DNA of 64,000 nt, from positions 248,001 to 312,000 of the forward strand of contig BLLK01000019.1 in the NCBI GenBank assembly GCA_021927905.1, given 5' to 3'. Below are positions 41,629-52,004 of this stretch, in pieces (position 1 is the first letter of the stretch; every line of letters starts with the position of its first letter). A model generated the notes under the pieces. It made no database searches, was not told where the DNA came from, and saw only the letters and a program-made list of their open reading frames with translations. Both the position numbers and the translations under genes were made by a program. The DNA comes from Chaetoceros tenuissimus (taxonomy: Eukaryota > Bacillariophyta > Thalassiosirophyceae > Chaetocerotales > Chaetocerotaceae).

Positions 41629-42051
41629 TCAATAGTCATCACGCTTGGATTTCAAATGAAATAGAATATAAATGACAACTGGTAACATGCAAGCAATATC
41701 CAATTTGCGCTTATCAATCGTTACAACACCATTCGAAAGAGCATCTTCATTCTCTCTAATATATTGCAAAGTTTCGTTGAGACTCTCTAATTCTAGTTCC
41801 ATAGCATCAGTCTTTTGTTTCAATTTCTTGTATCTTCTTTCTTGAAATTCGACATGACGAGCTTGTCTCGTGACAATGGATTGTAATTCTTGAATTTCCT
41901 TTTGCAATGAGTACACGTGAGAACTTGTAGCGATTGCTCGGTGGGGAACAATTGAGGTTGGAGTGTAGTAACTTTCTTTGGAACTTGTCTTGAGCCAAGC
42001 CATTACTGTTCCGGCAAATAAAGTGCAGGTTTGGAATGTAGCATATTCCAT
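41629..42051 (-). CDS. Small coiled-coil protein with C-terminal membrane anchor
   Basis: 140 codons from ATG 42051. A hydrophobic N-terminal stretch (FQTCTLFAGTVMAWL) is followed by a heptad-rich coiled coil (VYSLQKEIQELQSIVTRQA to ELELESLNETLQYIREN) and a hydrophobic segment near the end (LDIACMLPVVIYILF) with a basic tail KSKRDDY, as in tail-anchored proteins. A frame upstream to about 42262 (NPFASHQLLLKSNRDKY) looks coding and may be an N-terminal extension in a different phase, by an unseen intron or indel. It lies between the two TIR receptor genes on the same strand; a link to them is possible but unproven. Confidence 0.5.
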   Translation of the reverse strand: MEYATFQTCTLFAGTVMAWLKTSSKESYYTPTSIVPHRAIATSSHVYSLQKEIQELQSIVTRQARHVEFQERRYKKLKQKTDAMELELESLNETLQYIRENEDALSNGVVTIDKRKLDIACMLPVVIYILFHLKSKRDDY

Positions 42052-42303
42052 AATGCTTAGATTTTATGGACTGCATCATTGAATCGGGTTTCTTTGGAGT
42101 ATATTTGTCACGATTGCTTTTCAATAAAAGCTGATGGGATGCAAAAGGATTCTTACGTATGTAGGTACAGTTGCCTGATTTAGCTCGTTCAACTGTATCA
42201 CAAATGTCATTGCTAGATAGGTTCACTTCATCATTCGATTTTCTGATTCTTATTCTATACACAGTAAAAGTAATAATAAAAGTAGTATTTATTAGTTATG
42301 CAT

Positions 42304-45300
42304 TCACTTTCTGTTAGTGTATAAAGTATTCATCTTATGAAGGACTTGACAGAAGCTGACATATCGATACTCCTTACGACTATAAAGAGGAATTGCAATA
42401 TCTTCATACAAAACCATCAAGTCATCAGGTGTTTGTTGCAAGATACAGTCAAAGTTTGGAATCGCTCCCTTTTCCATGTCTTGTTCATGGAGTACAATCA
42501 CAGGAAGATTCTTTTGAATAATTGACTTGAGAATGGGTTGAATATTGACTATTGCTTGTTTCTCAAACATGTCTTTGTTCACATAGAAAAGAAATACTTT
42601 GAAAGTCGTACTAGACCTCCAAAAGGAAGAACGTAAATTCTCAGTCAGTAAGCTATCGACAACTATGGATGATTGCATCTCAGCATCTTCTTGCAACAGT
42701 GGAGATTGCTGATATTCTTCTTGTCGATCCTGAGTTTCGTTCGATTCCGTTTGTGCAACATGTAATTCTCCTATTTGTATGGAAGAGTTCTGTCTACTAT
42801 GATTGGAAGTAGAAGAATGGTTGACCTCATCAATAGCATCTGTTTTGTCTTTCTCTTTTTCAGACTTGGGCACATGAAAATTTATACTGACTCTATTCTC
42901 TTCGTCTCCAGATAGATCAGTCAATTTGATGAAACTATGACTCACACTCTGAATCTCATTGGCAATTTCGACAGCGCCAATATTGTATGAGCTAAAGAGA
43001 AGCTCTGTGCGAAACCTTAATTTCGGTATTTTCTCATCGTTGGGCATCGATAACCCTTTCGATAACAAGGGTGCATTTGAACAAGTCTTGTAGTATGGTA
43101 GGCATTCCAAAATCCTTAAATAGATCAGTTTCAATGACTCTGATGAGAACGTCCCAGCCTTCAGCCATTGAATAGCCAAAGAGTCAAAATGAAGAGATAC
43201 AAAATCATTGACTTTCCTTGCCATATCATCGATATTATTTTGCCATTCACACTCGGCAAATCCATTCTTTTCGAGGATTTCTCTAATCTCATCTTCAAAA
43301 TCTTGGTTCGTGGTTATTCTAAAACATTCTTCTGCAATGATTTTGAGAACACTATTGTCACCATCATAAACAACAACCATTAGTTTGTCTAGCAGTAGGG
43401 CTTGGAAGAACTCGCGTCTACAATTCTTGCTTTCAAAGTAACCTTGACTATAGGAAAGGAGGAACACTACACTCTCCTTCACAGATTGCTCAAGGTCATC
43501 TATATTCGAAAGATTGTCGACATCAAGCCATACCTTCAATTCTGTCATGTAAAGCTGCAGCTTTCTTGCAATAGAATGGCATCTATCTTGGCCGCCCTTC
43601 CACTTATGAGACATAAAGACATGATATTCGCAATCTTCGGGTAGATTGAGATTAGGTGGATAACCAGTCTTCTTCAACCTAGCAATCGGTGCATATCTTG
43701 TTTGGATGATCATAGTCACAACAGTTATTACCATCATGAGGGCAACAAGTATTGTTACAAGGATAGAAGCACCAAGCGAATCATCGACTCCAAAACCAAC
43801 ATATTTCTTACACGCTCCATCATCTTCATTCTCACAAATCTTTAGAATATATCCAAAAGAAAATGCAAGAGTAATGAGGAAACTACTCAGCATTGACAAC
43901 TGAAAATCATCTTGTCTCTTATAAGGCCTCACGTAAAGGAGGACTAGCATGAATGCACTGGACACTGCTACAGCCACTGTCAGTCTAAGCAGCTTATTTG
44001 ATCCTTCATTTTGATCAATGAAGTTAATGAAGCCAACTAGAAATAGCTTACGGACAAAGTCAATGATATCCCAATAGATGGCGATGTTTGAAGTCTGATC
44101 GAAATCAGACCAAAGAAATTTACATTTCATTGCTAATGCGGTTGGTCTTTCATGTCGGACTGAAGAGAATATTCTCGAGACGAGTACAGCAAATCCCATG
44201 AGTGCCAGACAAGGCCAAACAGTGAAGAACACCCAGAATATGATTTGCAGATTCTTGAAGTTGTTATCTAAGCTTGCATCGCATCGTATTGTCTTTGAAG
44301 ATACGAGGTAGCTCTCGAAGGTATCATTTTCATCGTCTGTCTTGAAAGCTTCGCATATTTTTGCATCGAAAATATGCTTCGAGACTACTGGCAAGGCGAA
44401 ATAAAAGACAAAGATGATTATCTGATGTGTAGATATCTTCTCTATAATATGATCCAAAGTATGATTCTTTCTGGTATTGAAATTTCGACGACTTAACTTG
44501 AGTACCTGATAGCATGCAACTATCAACAGACATAGGATATAGGGCCAAAGCCCACTGATGATGAATGCAGGTATTGTACCAATGAATTCTAGTGGAAAAG
44601 ATGAGAGGAAATCAAAGCTGAATACATTGGTCATGAAATGAAAACTTCCTTTCACTTGATCATGAAGAGCAACTCCATAGACGTCAGTGAAACAGGCCAT
44701 GATTTGGTAGAAGCCTACGAATATCTTCAGTTTGCATTGCATATTGAGACTTGCTATTGTAAATGCCAATGGCATCAGATACCTTTTCATCTTCAGCATA
44801 GCGTAAGTGCAAGGTAGAATTAGCACTACTATGACTGCGAAGTAAATTAGAAACCTGTATGGCCTACATGTTTTGCATTGACCCTTCATTTTGTCAAAAT
44901 ATTGATTACGAACGGTACATGTCTCCAAACCTCCATGATATCCCTCAGCACAATATTCATTCATTAAATGAAACTTTGGTGATATATGATGCCTTGACAA
45001 TGAATTGTCAATAGGACTACAGGCAGATGCGAAATTACATTTGTAAATTTGAGACGTATTCTTTGTAGCTCTCCAATATCCTGATCGAATTGTAATGTTA
45101 GCAAGAGTTGTACCAACGCTGCAATCTGTTGAATTGTCTACAGTTGGGCATGGGAGACAGTACTCTCTTGGATATTCATATAAGGTCTCAGCATTCACAG
45201 ATATATCCTTTAAGTAGTATCCTCTCATACACACTGAACAATGCGTATTGCCGTCATTGAAGTTGGTAAGAGGAAATGGACATTCATTACATTTCGAAGA

Positions 45301-46691
45301 TCCTTCGAATACAGTATGATTTCCTTCTTCGCACAACTTGCAACTACTTTGTCCGTCCAGATCATTGTAAGTTCCTGGTTCACATCGCTTACATTGATGT
45401 TGGCCTTCTTCATGTGTGTAAGTTCCCCTGGGACACGGCAAACAAAATTTGCTATTTCAAAGGAGTAAGTGCCTTTTCTACATTTCTTGCAAGAATGACC
45501 ACCTTGTATATCTTGATATGTCCCCGGACCGCAAAGATTGCAGATATGCTGTCCCATCTCACTTTGATATGTACCAACTTCACATTCTTTGCAGTTGATG
45601 TACGATCCATTTACAAAGTCATTGGAATATGTCCCAGCTCTGCACTTTTTGCATTCAGGTTGTCCAATTTCATTCTGGTATTCTCCCAATATACAACTTT
45701 TGCACTGAGTTTCTCCTTTCCTACTTTGGAATTCACCGAAGTTGCAATATTTACATGATGATTGTCCATGTAATGGCTGGTATTGTCCTTTATGGCATGG
45801 TGAGCAAGACTCTGACGCTGTAGTATTTGTAAATTCACCAGGATTGCAACTTTCGCAGCTTGTGGCACCTAACTCATCAGAAAATGTACCTTCTGTACAA
45901 CTATTACATTCAGATTGTCCAATTTTGGACTGGTAATGACCCTTCATACATGGAGTACAAACGTTCGACGATACTGCTCCTACCTCATTCGAGGCTGTTC
46001 CTTCATCACATTGTTCACATCTGTCTTGACCGGGTTTATCTTGATAATGCCCTGCTGGACACATTGCACAAGAAATAGAGGATGTTGTATTAGCAAACGT
46101 TCCAACCCCACATTGCTTGCATTCGCTTAAACCAGGCTCATCAGAGAATTCTCCAAGAGGACAATCCAAACAATATGACTGACCAAGCCTTGATTGAAAT
46201 TTCCCTCTTGGACAATCAACACAAGTCGTAGATCCCGTAGTATTGGAATATGTTCCAGCTAGGCATGTTGCACACTTTATTTGACCAGTGGAGTTAGTAT
46301 ACGTTCCTATTCGGCATTCATTACAAGAAGCTTGGCCACTTGACGATTGAAAATAACCGACTTCACAAGGCTTACATTTTGCACTTCCTTTTTCATTTGC
46401 ATAATGACCTCTATCACAAGCCGTACAAACAGCTGAAGCAATCTCAGAAGCATAGGTACCTTCAGGGCAAGGTCGACAATGATCAGCAATACCATTTCCA
46501 ATAGTTCCAATAGGACAAGGGATACATTTCGTCTCGGAATTTTCTTTGCTGGGATCGGTTGGTATCCTTTCAACATAATATCCAGAGGGACACAGAGTAC
46601 CAGCATTTAAAGCTGATGCCACACGCCTAAGATAGCTTAATTGGAAAATTATCGGAAAAATTAGATTGAGTCTCATCCTCAAAGGCATCAT
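42304..46691 (-). CDS. Giant TIR receptor: signal peptide, about 25 GCC2/GCC3 Cys-rich units, multipass domain, TIR
   Basis: About 1460 aa. Start ATG 46691 (next ATG 46688) precedes a signal peptide (MRLNLIFPIIFQL). Then come some 25 tandem units of the C-x2-C-x2-G form with GTY.....G...C (for example CPAGHYQDKPGQDRC), the ephrin-receptor-like GCC2/GCC3 type, and a Cys-rich juxtamembrane region. About eight membrane segments start at FLIYFAVIVVLILPCTYAML and include the protist-type core LKIFVGFYQIMACFTDVYG. The cytoplasmic TIR domain (roughly 1030-1125) has YHVFMSHKWKGGQDRC, KVWLDVDNL, VFLLSYSQGYFESKNCRREF and LMVVVYDGD; the Glu after CRR is in the catalytic NADase position. A C-terminal alpha/beta unit has FKVFLFYVNKDMF and LPVIVLHEQD. 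Between FVC and PCPRGTY (45431-45443) one or four bases are missing. It is probably a plasma-membrane sensor. Confidence 0.85.
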
Positions 46692-47335
46692 GAAAACATA
46701 CGTAAAGCTACTTCTAGTTTTTTTATTGCTTCTTGTGTTCTGTCCTCCATGGTAGAGTTTTTCCGGAAGCAAAACGCATGACACATTTGCTTCTTCGTCT
46801 TCTCAATTTCCTGCGTCCATTCATAAATCAGTAGAAATGTGTATCATCTTGTCATCTTGCACATGAATATTTCTCATTGATAATCATGTGGATGTACAGA
46901 AAAGGATGAAAAGATGAAGCCGATCTAAAAAAATAAAGAAGGCGTAGATTGTTACGAGGAAAATCCAACAAGAACCTTTTGCTTCTCTTATTCTATTGAA
47001 AGCATCAAAGCAGCTATGCTTCAATGATATCTTCTTTTTATTTCGCTGAAGCACAATACTTCATCAGACATTTACTTCTTGTAGATCTAAGTGTTTGTGA
47101 ATAAAACCTTGAGAAGAAGAATTCTTAGTGATACGGTTGGAGTGGTCATTCGGACAAGTCACACTCTGTCACATCTCAAACCACGATATCATTAGATAGA
47201 AAGAATAGGTTGGAAACCTGTCCCATCTCATCGTTCAATCCCAACCCTTCATTTTATCTATCGCACAAGCCAGCATCCTAATTCAATTCAATTGGAGTAA
47301 CAGAAGGCACTTCTACTACTCAATTAGTAATCAAG
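46692..47335. other. Divergent promoter region, TIR receptor / bL33m
   Basis: Non-coding 644 bp between divergent starts. A short hairpin GGTTGG...CCAACC lies at about 47210-47250. No RNA gene was supported. Confidence 0.4.
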
Positions 47336-47530
47336 ATGCATCCAACACGCATTCTATTAGCAAGAGGAAAAGGAAAGACTATTCCTATCAAATTACTGAG
47401 TTCAGCCGGTACCGGATACTTTTACACAACACGAAAGAATGTAGCTCAAAGTGTTGGAAAGATGGCCGCTGTAAAGTTTGATCCGGTTGTGAGAAGACGA
47501 GTGTTGTTCAATGAGGCAAAGATCAAGTAA
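47336..47530 (+). CDS. MRPL33: Mitochondrial ribosomal protein bL33m
   Basis: A 64-residue basic protein from ATG 47336. The core [20 protein letters not shown], followed by [20 protein letters not shown] and [11 protein letters not shown], is the bL33 fold of the large ribosomal subunit near the E site. Like mitochondrial and many bacterial L33 proteins of the zinc-free type, it has no Cys pairs. The N-terminal [13 protein letters not shown] is short, and the protein may be imported without a cleaved presequence, as for other small mitoribosomal proteins. Single exon. Length matches the family (50-65 aa). Confidence 0.92.
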   Translation: MHPTRILLARGKGKTIPIKLLSSAGTGYFYTTRKNVAQSVGKMAAVKFDPVVRRRVLFNEAKIK

Positions 47531-47998
47531 AGAAGATATATATATGAGAGAGAAGATGTTTGCTTGGAAAAGAAAGGAGAGAAGGAATTTATATTGGAAT
47601 GGAAATGAAATATTGAGAAAGCTCATTTGGCGGTTATTTTCGTTTGTACGTTACTGCATTTGAAATGAGGAAAAAGTGTTAGAGGATGGAAGTAAAAGGA
47701 CAAGTTTTGTATTACTAAAGAAAGAAGAAAAGAATATAGAAAGAATGAGAAAACTCTTTTGCAGTATTCTTTTGTTCGACAATAGCTAGACGCTTATCTG
47801 TAAATATTTTATAAATTTACAGATTGCATAATGAATCCACGTCTTTTTCTTTACTTTATCTATTTCAATTAATGATTGCTTGGCATTCATATGATTATTA
47901 TCAATATTGTCATTCTATTCTTTGCTTCTTTTCATTCCTCTAGCTCTTACTCATACATGCCATTTACTTGCCTCTCTTATTCCTTCCATTCCTATATT
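47531..47998. other. Convergent intergenic region
   Basis: 3' flanks of bL33m (+) and the CREST protein gene (-). AT-rich, nothing recognised. Confidence 0.4.
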
Positions 47999-48934
47999 CT
48001 ACGAAATCTGATTTGCAATATGCGCTTGTCCAATGAGAAACCCAGTATAAGCACTAAACAAATGCCAAAGCGAATGCCAAAATAAGTAAGGAACACCAAA
48101 TTCCCATACCCAACACAATGATAAACATACAATTGATAAAGCTCCGCAAATCAAAGCATCCATTGGAACGTAATTAATTCCCTACGAAAGAAATGAAGTG
48201 AGTTTTACTGTTCATAGCTTTTCTCATTGTAGACCCTTATACTTTACAATACATCAAGAAACTACACTTCTTTTATAAACTCAACTCACCATATCAATCA
48301 TGTAAAAGCCACCAGTCAGCAAAGCACTCCCTGCAGTAAAATAATCCGTCAAAAGAGCCAACCTCACTTCTTCTCGATCCTTCCCAAACTCAAGTTGAGA
48401 ATAATGATACCAAAAACTAACAATACCAGCCAACTCCGTCAAACCTGCAAAGAACCAATCACCCTGTAACGCCAACACAATCCCCGCAAGCGCATACCCT
48501 ACATTCGTAGCCAAAAACGCTCTCCCCTCAATCGTCCTGGGTGTACTTGGACTCAAATCAGCATAACTCAATGCCCAATCACCTGATATTCCATCAATAG
48601 TTTTGGCAATGGGTGTCAATATTCCAAATGTATTGTAGGATCTTTCTTCCTTGTATTCACTTGCGATATCTTTTTGAAACGACAAAAGTTTTTCTTCGTC
48701 AGTGAGTGGTGTTGCTGATTCTGATTCTTCTTCTGTGAATAGATTTAACCTTGTGTTTAAATCATGTGGTTTTGAAGGAATGATTGCTGGAGATGAAAGT
48801 TTGCATGACTTCAAAGAACAACTTGAAGTCGACGTAAAGGCAAATGAAGAAGTAATGGAGATGCTCATGCATAGCAACGATATCCAAATGCTGGAACTTC
48901 TACTTGCAGTCATTCTTGTTCTGTAGCTTCTCAT
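47999..48934 (-). CDS. CREST-superfamily (TMEM8/ceramidase-like) membrane protein, likely plastid-targeted
   Basis: Two exons, 48934-48290 and 48181-47999 (108-nt GTGAGT...TAG intron), give about 275 aa. The N-terminus has a signal peptide followed by SSFAFTSTS, an ASAF-like plastid motif. Several membrane segments follow. The CREST signature is visible as a Ser/His pair in IVSFWYHYSQLEFG, an Asp in ALLTDYFTAGSALLTGG, and the terminal His pair in LFWHSLWHLFSAYTG (second exon). These residues form the metal-dependent hydrolase-like site shared by alkaline ceramidases, PGAP6/TMEM8 and PAQR receptors. Acyl-lipid amidase or lipase activity is therefore possible, but substrate is unknown. The second exon is essential, since without it the HxxxH pair is lost. 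Divergent from 49253. Confidence 0.75.
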
Positions 48935-49252
48935 ATCTAGTTCTGTTGTTGTAATGAGTTATGCTTTTCCCTGTGTAAACTTATTCTTGAATGAATGGAA
49001 GAAAAGATATCTTTTTGAAAGAATGGAAAAGGAAAACGTGTGTTCTTTCCAAAAGAGCCAATGGTGTCAAGTTCCATGACGTCATTGCATTGCCAATAAA
49101 AAATCATTTTGGCTAGAAAAGATAAAGAGCGATGCTAATTAACATCTAAATAGACACTGTCTACGACAATATGTCATTATTCAGCGATAACCTGGAAAGA
49201 AGCCCATCTCTTCATATTTCTATCTTTTCAGTTTTATAATCCATCTCTCATT
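48935..49252. other. Divergent promoter region
   Basis: 318 bp between divergent starts of the CREST gene and the 49253 gene; contains a CRE palindrome at 49077-49084. Confidence 0.4.
49077..49084. promoter_or_regulatory. CRE-like palindrome TGACGTCA
   Basis: A perfect TGACGTCA (in ATGACGTCAT, so a 10-bp palindrome) in the divergent promoter of the plastid-type CREST protein gene and the 49253 gene. In diatoms such elements mediate CO2/cAMP/light control through bZIP factors; functional use here is inferred. Confidence 0.4.
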
Positions 49253-50461
49253 ATGAATACTCATCTCTTTCTCTATCTCATCTCTTTATTCATTACACCA
49301 CTAACCATCAATATGAAGATATTTCAAAGAAGAAAAAGCAAGACGCCTTCCAAAAACAAGACATCGAGTTCCGTCCAAACAAACTCTACCACATCTTCTT
49401 CTTCCTCTTCACCAGCCTGTCAAAACAACATGATGACCATGTATGCTCAAATGAGTTCCACCATTGCACAAGCATTACCAAGTGAAGAATATGAATCACA
49501 TCATATATTGTATCATCCTTCAAGAAAGATTGTATCGCAAGTGATTTCACCAAATCCTAATCGAAGAGACATGTATGTACCCTCCACTATTGAAAAGAAG
49601 AAGAAACATACAAGAGGACGAGATGCGAAAAGACGTGGCAAGGGTAGTGAAAAGGCATTGACTCCGAAAAAGGTAAATGTGAAATTGTTTCAAGAGGATG
49701 AAAAGCAAGTGTTGGAGGTACCTTCTCCCATTCATGTTGTGCATAAAAAACAAATCCAACGTGATTTACCAGATATTTCCGATGATGAAGGTTCTATATT
49801 TTTTTCCTATTCGGCGGATGTAGATGATTTTGATCAAGGTTCCTTCGACCAAGATGAAATTGACAAAGAGAATCAAGAGATTAAATTGGCTCTGGAACAA
49901 CTTGAAGCGAAAGCAAGAGAGTTGCAATTGGAGGCGGATCGAGTCATTCGACAGAGAAAAGGTGAAGCAGCTTTGCAAACACCAAATGTAGATTCACAGC
50001 CAGTAAAGTCTACACCTGGAAAACAAGTTTCGCAACAAATGCAGAATCCAAATCGTAAACGATTGAGTATTGATACTAGTAATTCCATGCCAAATGTCAA
50101 CTCTAGTGCATCGAAACCAAGTCCAAATAAGCACTCTTCACCAAAGAAACCATTGGCACCGGGTCTTGCCAATAGACTGAAGATAGACACCGGCTTTGAA
50201 GATTCTAATAATACAACTCCAAAGACTGGAGTAATAAAGAAATGTGTCAAAGTATTTGGTCATGATCAGATTCATAATAGTCCAGAATGTTGTCATACAG
50301 GGGAAGTCTCACCTTCTTCCACTGTGAGTTCCTTGACGATGCCGAATGAATTGGAGTATGCTCATCATCATGGACACCATAATTCTCATCATAGGTGCAC
50401 CTGTCAACATTCGACTTTGCCAATGATTCATGAAGATACTGGTATGTTGGGTGAGATATGA
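49253..50461 (+). CDS. Disordered Ser/Lys-rich protein with coiled coil, unknown function
   Basis: 402 codons. The first 20 residues are hydrophobic (LFLYLISLFITPLTINM) and may be a signal anchor, or the true start may be the ATG at 49313 (MKIFQRRKSK), which would give a soluble protein. Most of the sequence is low-complexity Ser/Asn/Lys. One acidic block (DDVDDFDQGSFDQDEIDK-like) leads into a coiled coil (ENQEIKLALEQLEAKARELQ). The C-terminus is His/Cys-rich (HHHGHHNSHHRCTCQH) and could bind metal. No family recognised. Multiple SP/TP sites suggest phosphorylation. Confidence 0.6.
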   Translation: MNTHLFLYLISLFITPLTINMKIFQRRKSKTPSKNKTSSSVQTNSTTSSSSSSPACQNNMMTMYAQMSSTIAQALPSEEYESHHILYHPSRKIVSQVISPNPNRRDMYVPSTIEKKKKHTRGRDAKRRGKGSEKALTPKKVNVKLFQEDEKQVLEVPSPIHVVHKKQIQRDLPDISDDEGSIFFSYSADVDDFDQGSFDQDEIDKENQEIKLALEQLEAKARELQLEADRVIRQRKGEAALQTPNVDSQPVKSTPGKQVSQQMQNPNRKRLSIDTSNSMPNVNSSASKPSPNKHSSPKKPLAPGLANRLKIDTGFEDSNNTTPKTGVIKKCVKVFGHDQIHNSPECCHTGEVSPSSTVSSLTMPNELEYAHHHGHHNSHHRCTCQHSTLPMIHEDTGMLGEI

Positions 50462-50705
50462 TGAGGTCAATGGAGTTTGATGTGCTATGGGCTATAGTAT
50501 ATATGGATATAGCTACATGAGGCATACTTTTAATTTGTAACGGATTAAAATTTTATATTTTTATATCTTTTCAATTTATACTTTTCTGTTTATCTTTTTT
50601 TCATATGTATATTTTTCGGAACATGAGGTTTCCGAGTACCATCCACCACAAAAACTTTTATCCTCCACATATCCATCCACACACATATATTTCCCTCACC
50701 TCCCT

Positions 50706-52004
50706 CTAATGGTGCTTATTATTATGATCATGTGCAACATCTCTCAAAGTCTGTTGAATTCTCAACTGATGCTTCTTAATAGTCTCTACACGCTCCAACA
50801 AACTATTCATTGCCTCAATTCTCTCTTTTTCAATCTGCTGCTGCATCTCTTCCTCCTCCGCATCCTTTTCCAAAAGCCCAAGCGCTTCACAAAGCACCGC
50901 CACAATCAAGTTAAACACAATGAAACCCGAAACAATCTCAAAAAGCACAAACAAAAGTGGCGCCCATGGAATCTCCTGCTGACATTCTCTCGCCGCCTCT
51001 TGCCAATCCATAGTCATGAATTGAAACAATGAAAAGAGAGTTTTATCAAGTCTGGAAAAGTAATCCCTACTCAAATCCAAATCTTTAAACAGTGTGGTAA
51101 ACATTACCGCAAAAATATAAAACACCAACAACAGTAGTGAAAAGATGGCGGTAATGTTTGGAATGACATCCAATAACGCGGTAATCAATCTCTGCAGTGC
51201 TTCAAATTTACTCGCAATTTTCAAAATTCTCAAACATCTCAGTACAGTAAACGCCTGGAAGGCCCAGGAAGCAATCACCAAAATTAAATCAAACAGGAGC
51301 CATTTATTCTTGAGGAGTTTGATATCCCAATAAATGAGCTGCATAGCGGATTCAATTGTAAAAATCACTAGAAAGCATTGATCCATGATGTCAAATGCTC
51401 TAAATGTCGGACCAGATTTTGCAAAGTCAAATGTAGATAATACCAGCAATACAGTGTTGCAAAAGATGATGAAGGTAATGAAATGTTCGACGTAGGGGTG
51501 ATTGATGAATTGTCCGCATTTGGTACGAATCGCTCCGAATGGTCCATCGAGTGGTACAATTTCTGTTTTACCCTTGGAAAAGCGTGATGTGTTAGATTCC
51601 GCAGTCGATGGTCTGTTGTTACCTTGTAGACCACGACCTGGAGTTTCCAATGAATTAAAAGAAGACGATTTCGAGTCTCTTCTGGTAATGTGAATTTCGG
51701 AGATGTTGTGTTGGTCTTGCGGTCCTTCATCAATGTGTGTGGCGAGTCGGTTATGGCCTGATGCCGGTGCTTCATCTACAAATTGTACTTGAGAAGGACG
51801 ACGATCTCCAATGTTGGGACGAGAGTTGTTATTGGTCATACTGTTGCTGTTACTAGTTGTAGTACGTCGTGTTGGGGAGTTGATCTTGTTGTTGTTAGTG
51901 TTGTTGTTGCTAGTAGTGGCTGTACCTCCGCTGAAGCCTAAAATGGAATTAAAGGACGGAATCTTGAACAGAATTGTTGATAGTATAAAGGGAATGGATC
52001 TCAA
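50706..52004 (-). CDS. Single-domain voltage-gated cation channel (EukCat/NaChBac-like)
   Basis: One six-TM unit of the voltage-gated Na/Ca channel type. It has S1 (HFITFIIFCNTVLLVLSTF), S2 (FLVIFTIESAMQLIYW), S3 (WLLFDLILVIASW), S4 (VLRCLRILKIASKFEAL, with a basic residue at every third position), S5, a pore helix and selectivity filter FMTMDWQEA, and S6 (IVSGFIVFNLIVAVLCEAL). Four such subunits would make a channel. A long coiled coil (EEEEMQQQIEKERIEAMNSL) follows S6, as in NaChBac-type channels that tetramerise through it. The N-terminal 140 residues are disordered and Asn/Ser/Thr-rich. The frame has no ATG before 51839; either that is the start or a 5' exon precedes the acceptor-like CCACTAG at about 52012-52018. 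In diatoms such channels carry action potentials and Ca signals. Confidence 0.85.
   Translation of the reverse strand: MRSIPFILSTILFKIPSFNSILGFSGGTATTSNNNTNNNKINSPTRRTTTSNSNSMTNNNSRPNIGDRRPSQVQFVDEAPASGHNRLATHIDEGPQDQHNISEIHITRRDSKSSSFNSLETPGRGLQGNNRPSTAESNTSRFSKGKTEIVPLDGPFGAIRTKCGQFINHPYVEHFITFIIFCNTVLLVLSTFDFAKSGPTFRAFDIMDQCFLVIFTIESAMQLIYWDIKLLKNKWLLFDLILVIASWAFQAFTVLRCLRILKIASKFEALQRLITALLDVIPNITAIFSLLLLVFYIFAVMFTTLFKDLDLSRDYFSRLDKTLFSLFQFMTMDWQEAARECQQEIPWAPLLFVLFEIVSGFIVFNLIVAVLCEALGLLEKDAEEEEMQQQIEKERIEAMNSLLERVETIKKHQLRIQQTLRDVAHDHNNKHH

Noticed and set aside
41341-41664. 107-codon plus-strand frame with a hydrophobic end
   Set aside because: Overlaps the 3' end of the coiled-coil gene and shows no family features; probably chance.
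45276-45758. Plus-strand 160-codon frame
   Set aside because: Antisense to the Cys-rich repeats of the TIR receptor; its Cys/Phe-rich look follows from the repeats on the other strand.
47210-47250. tRNA-like piece (GTTCAATCC with GGTTGG/CCAACC pairing)
   Set aside because: The paired segment is about 40 nt, with no D-arm, anticodon arm or acceptor of the right length.
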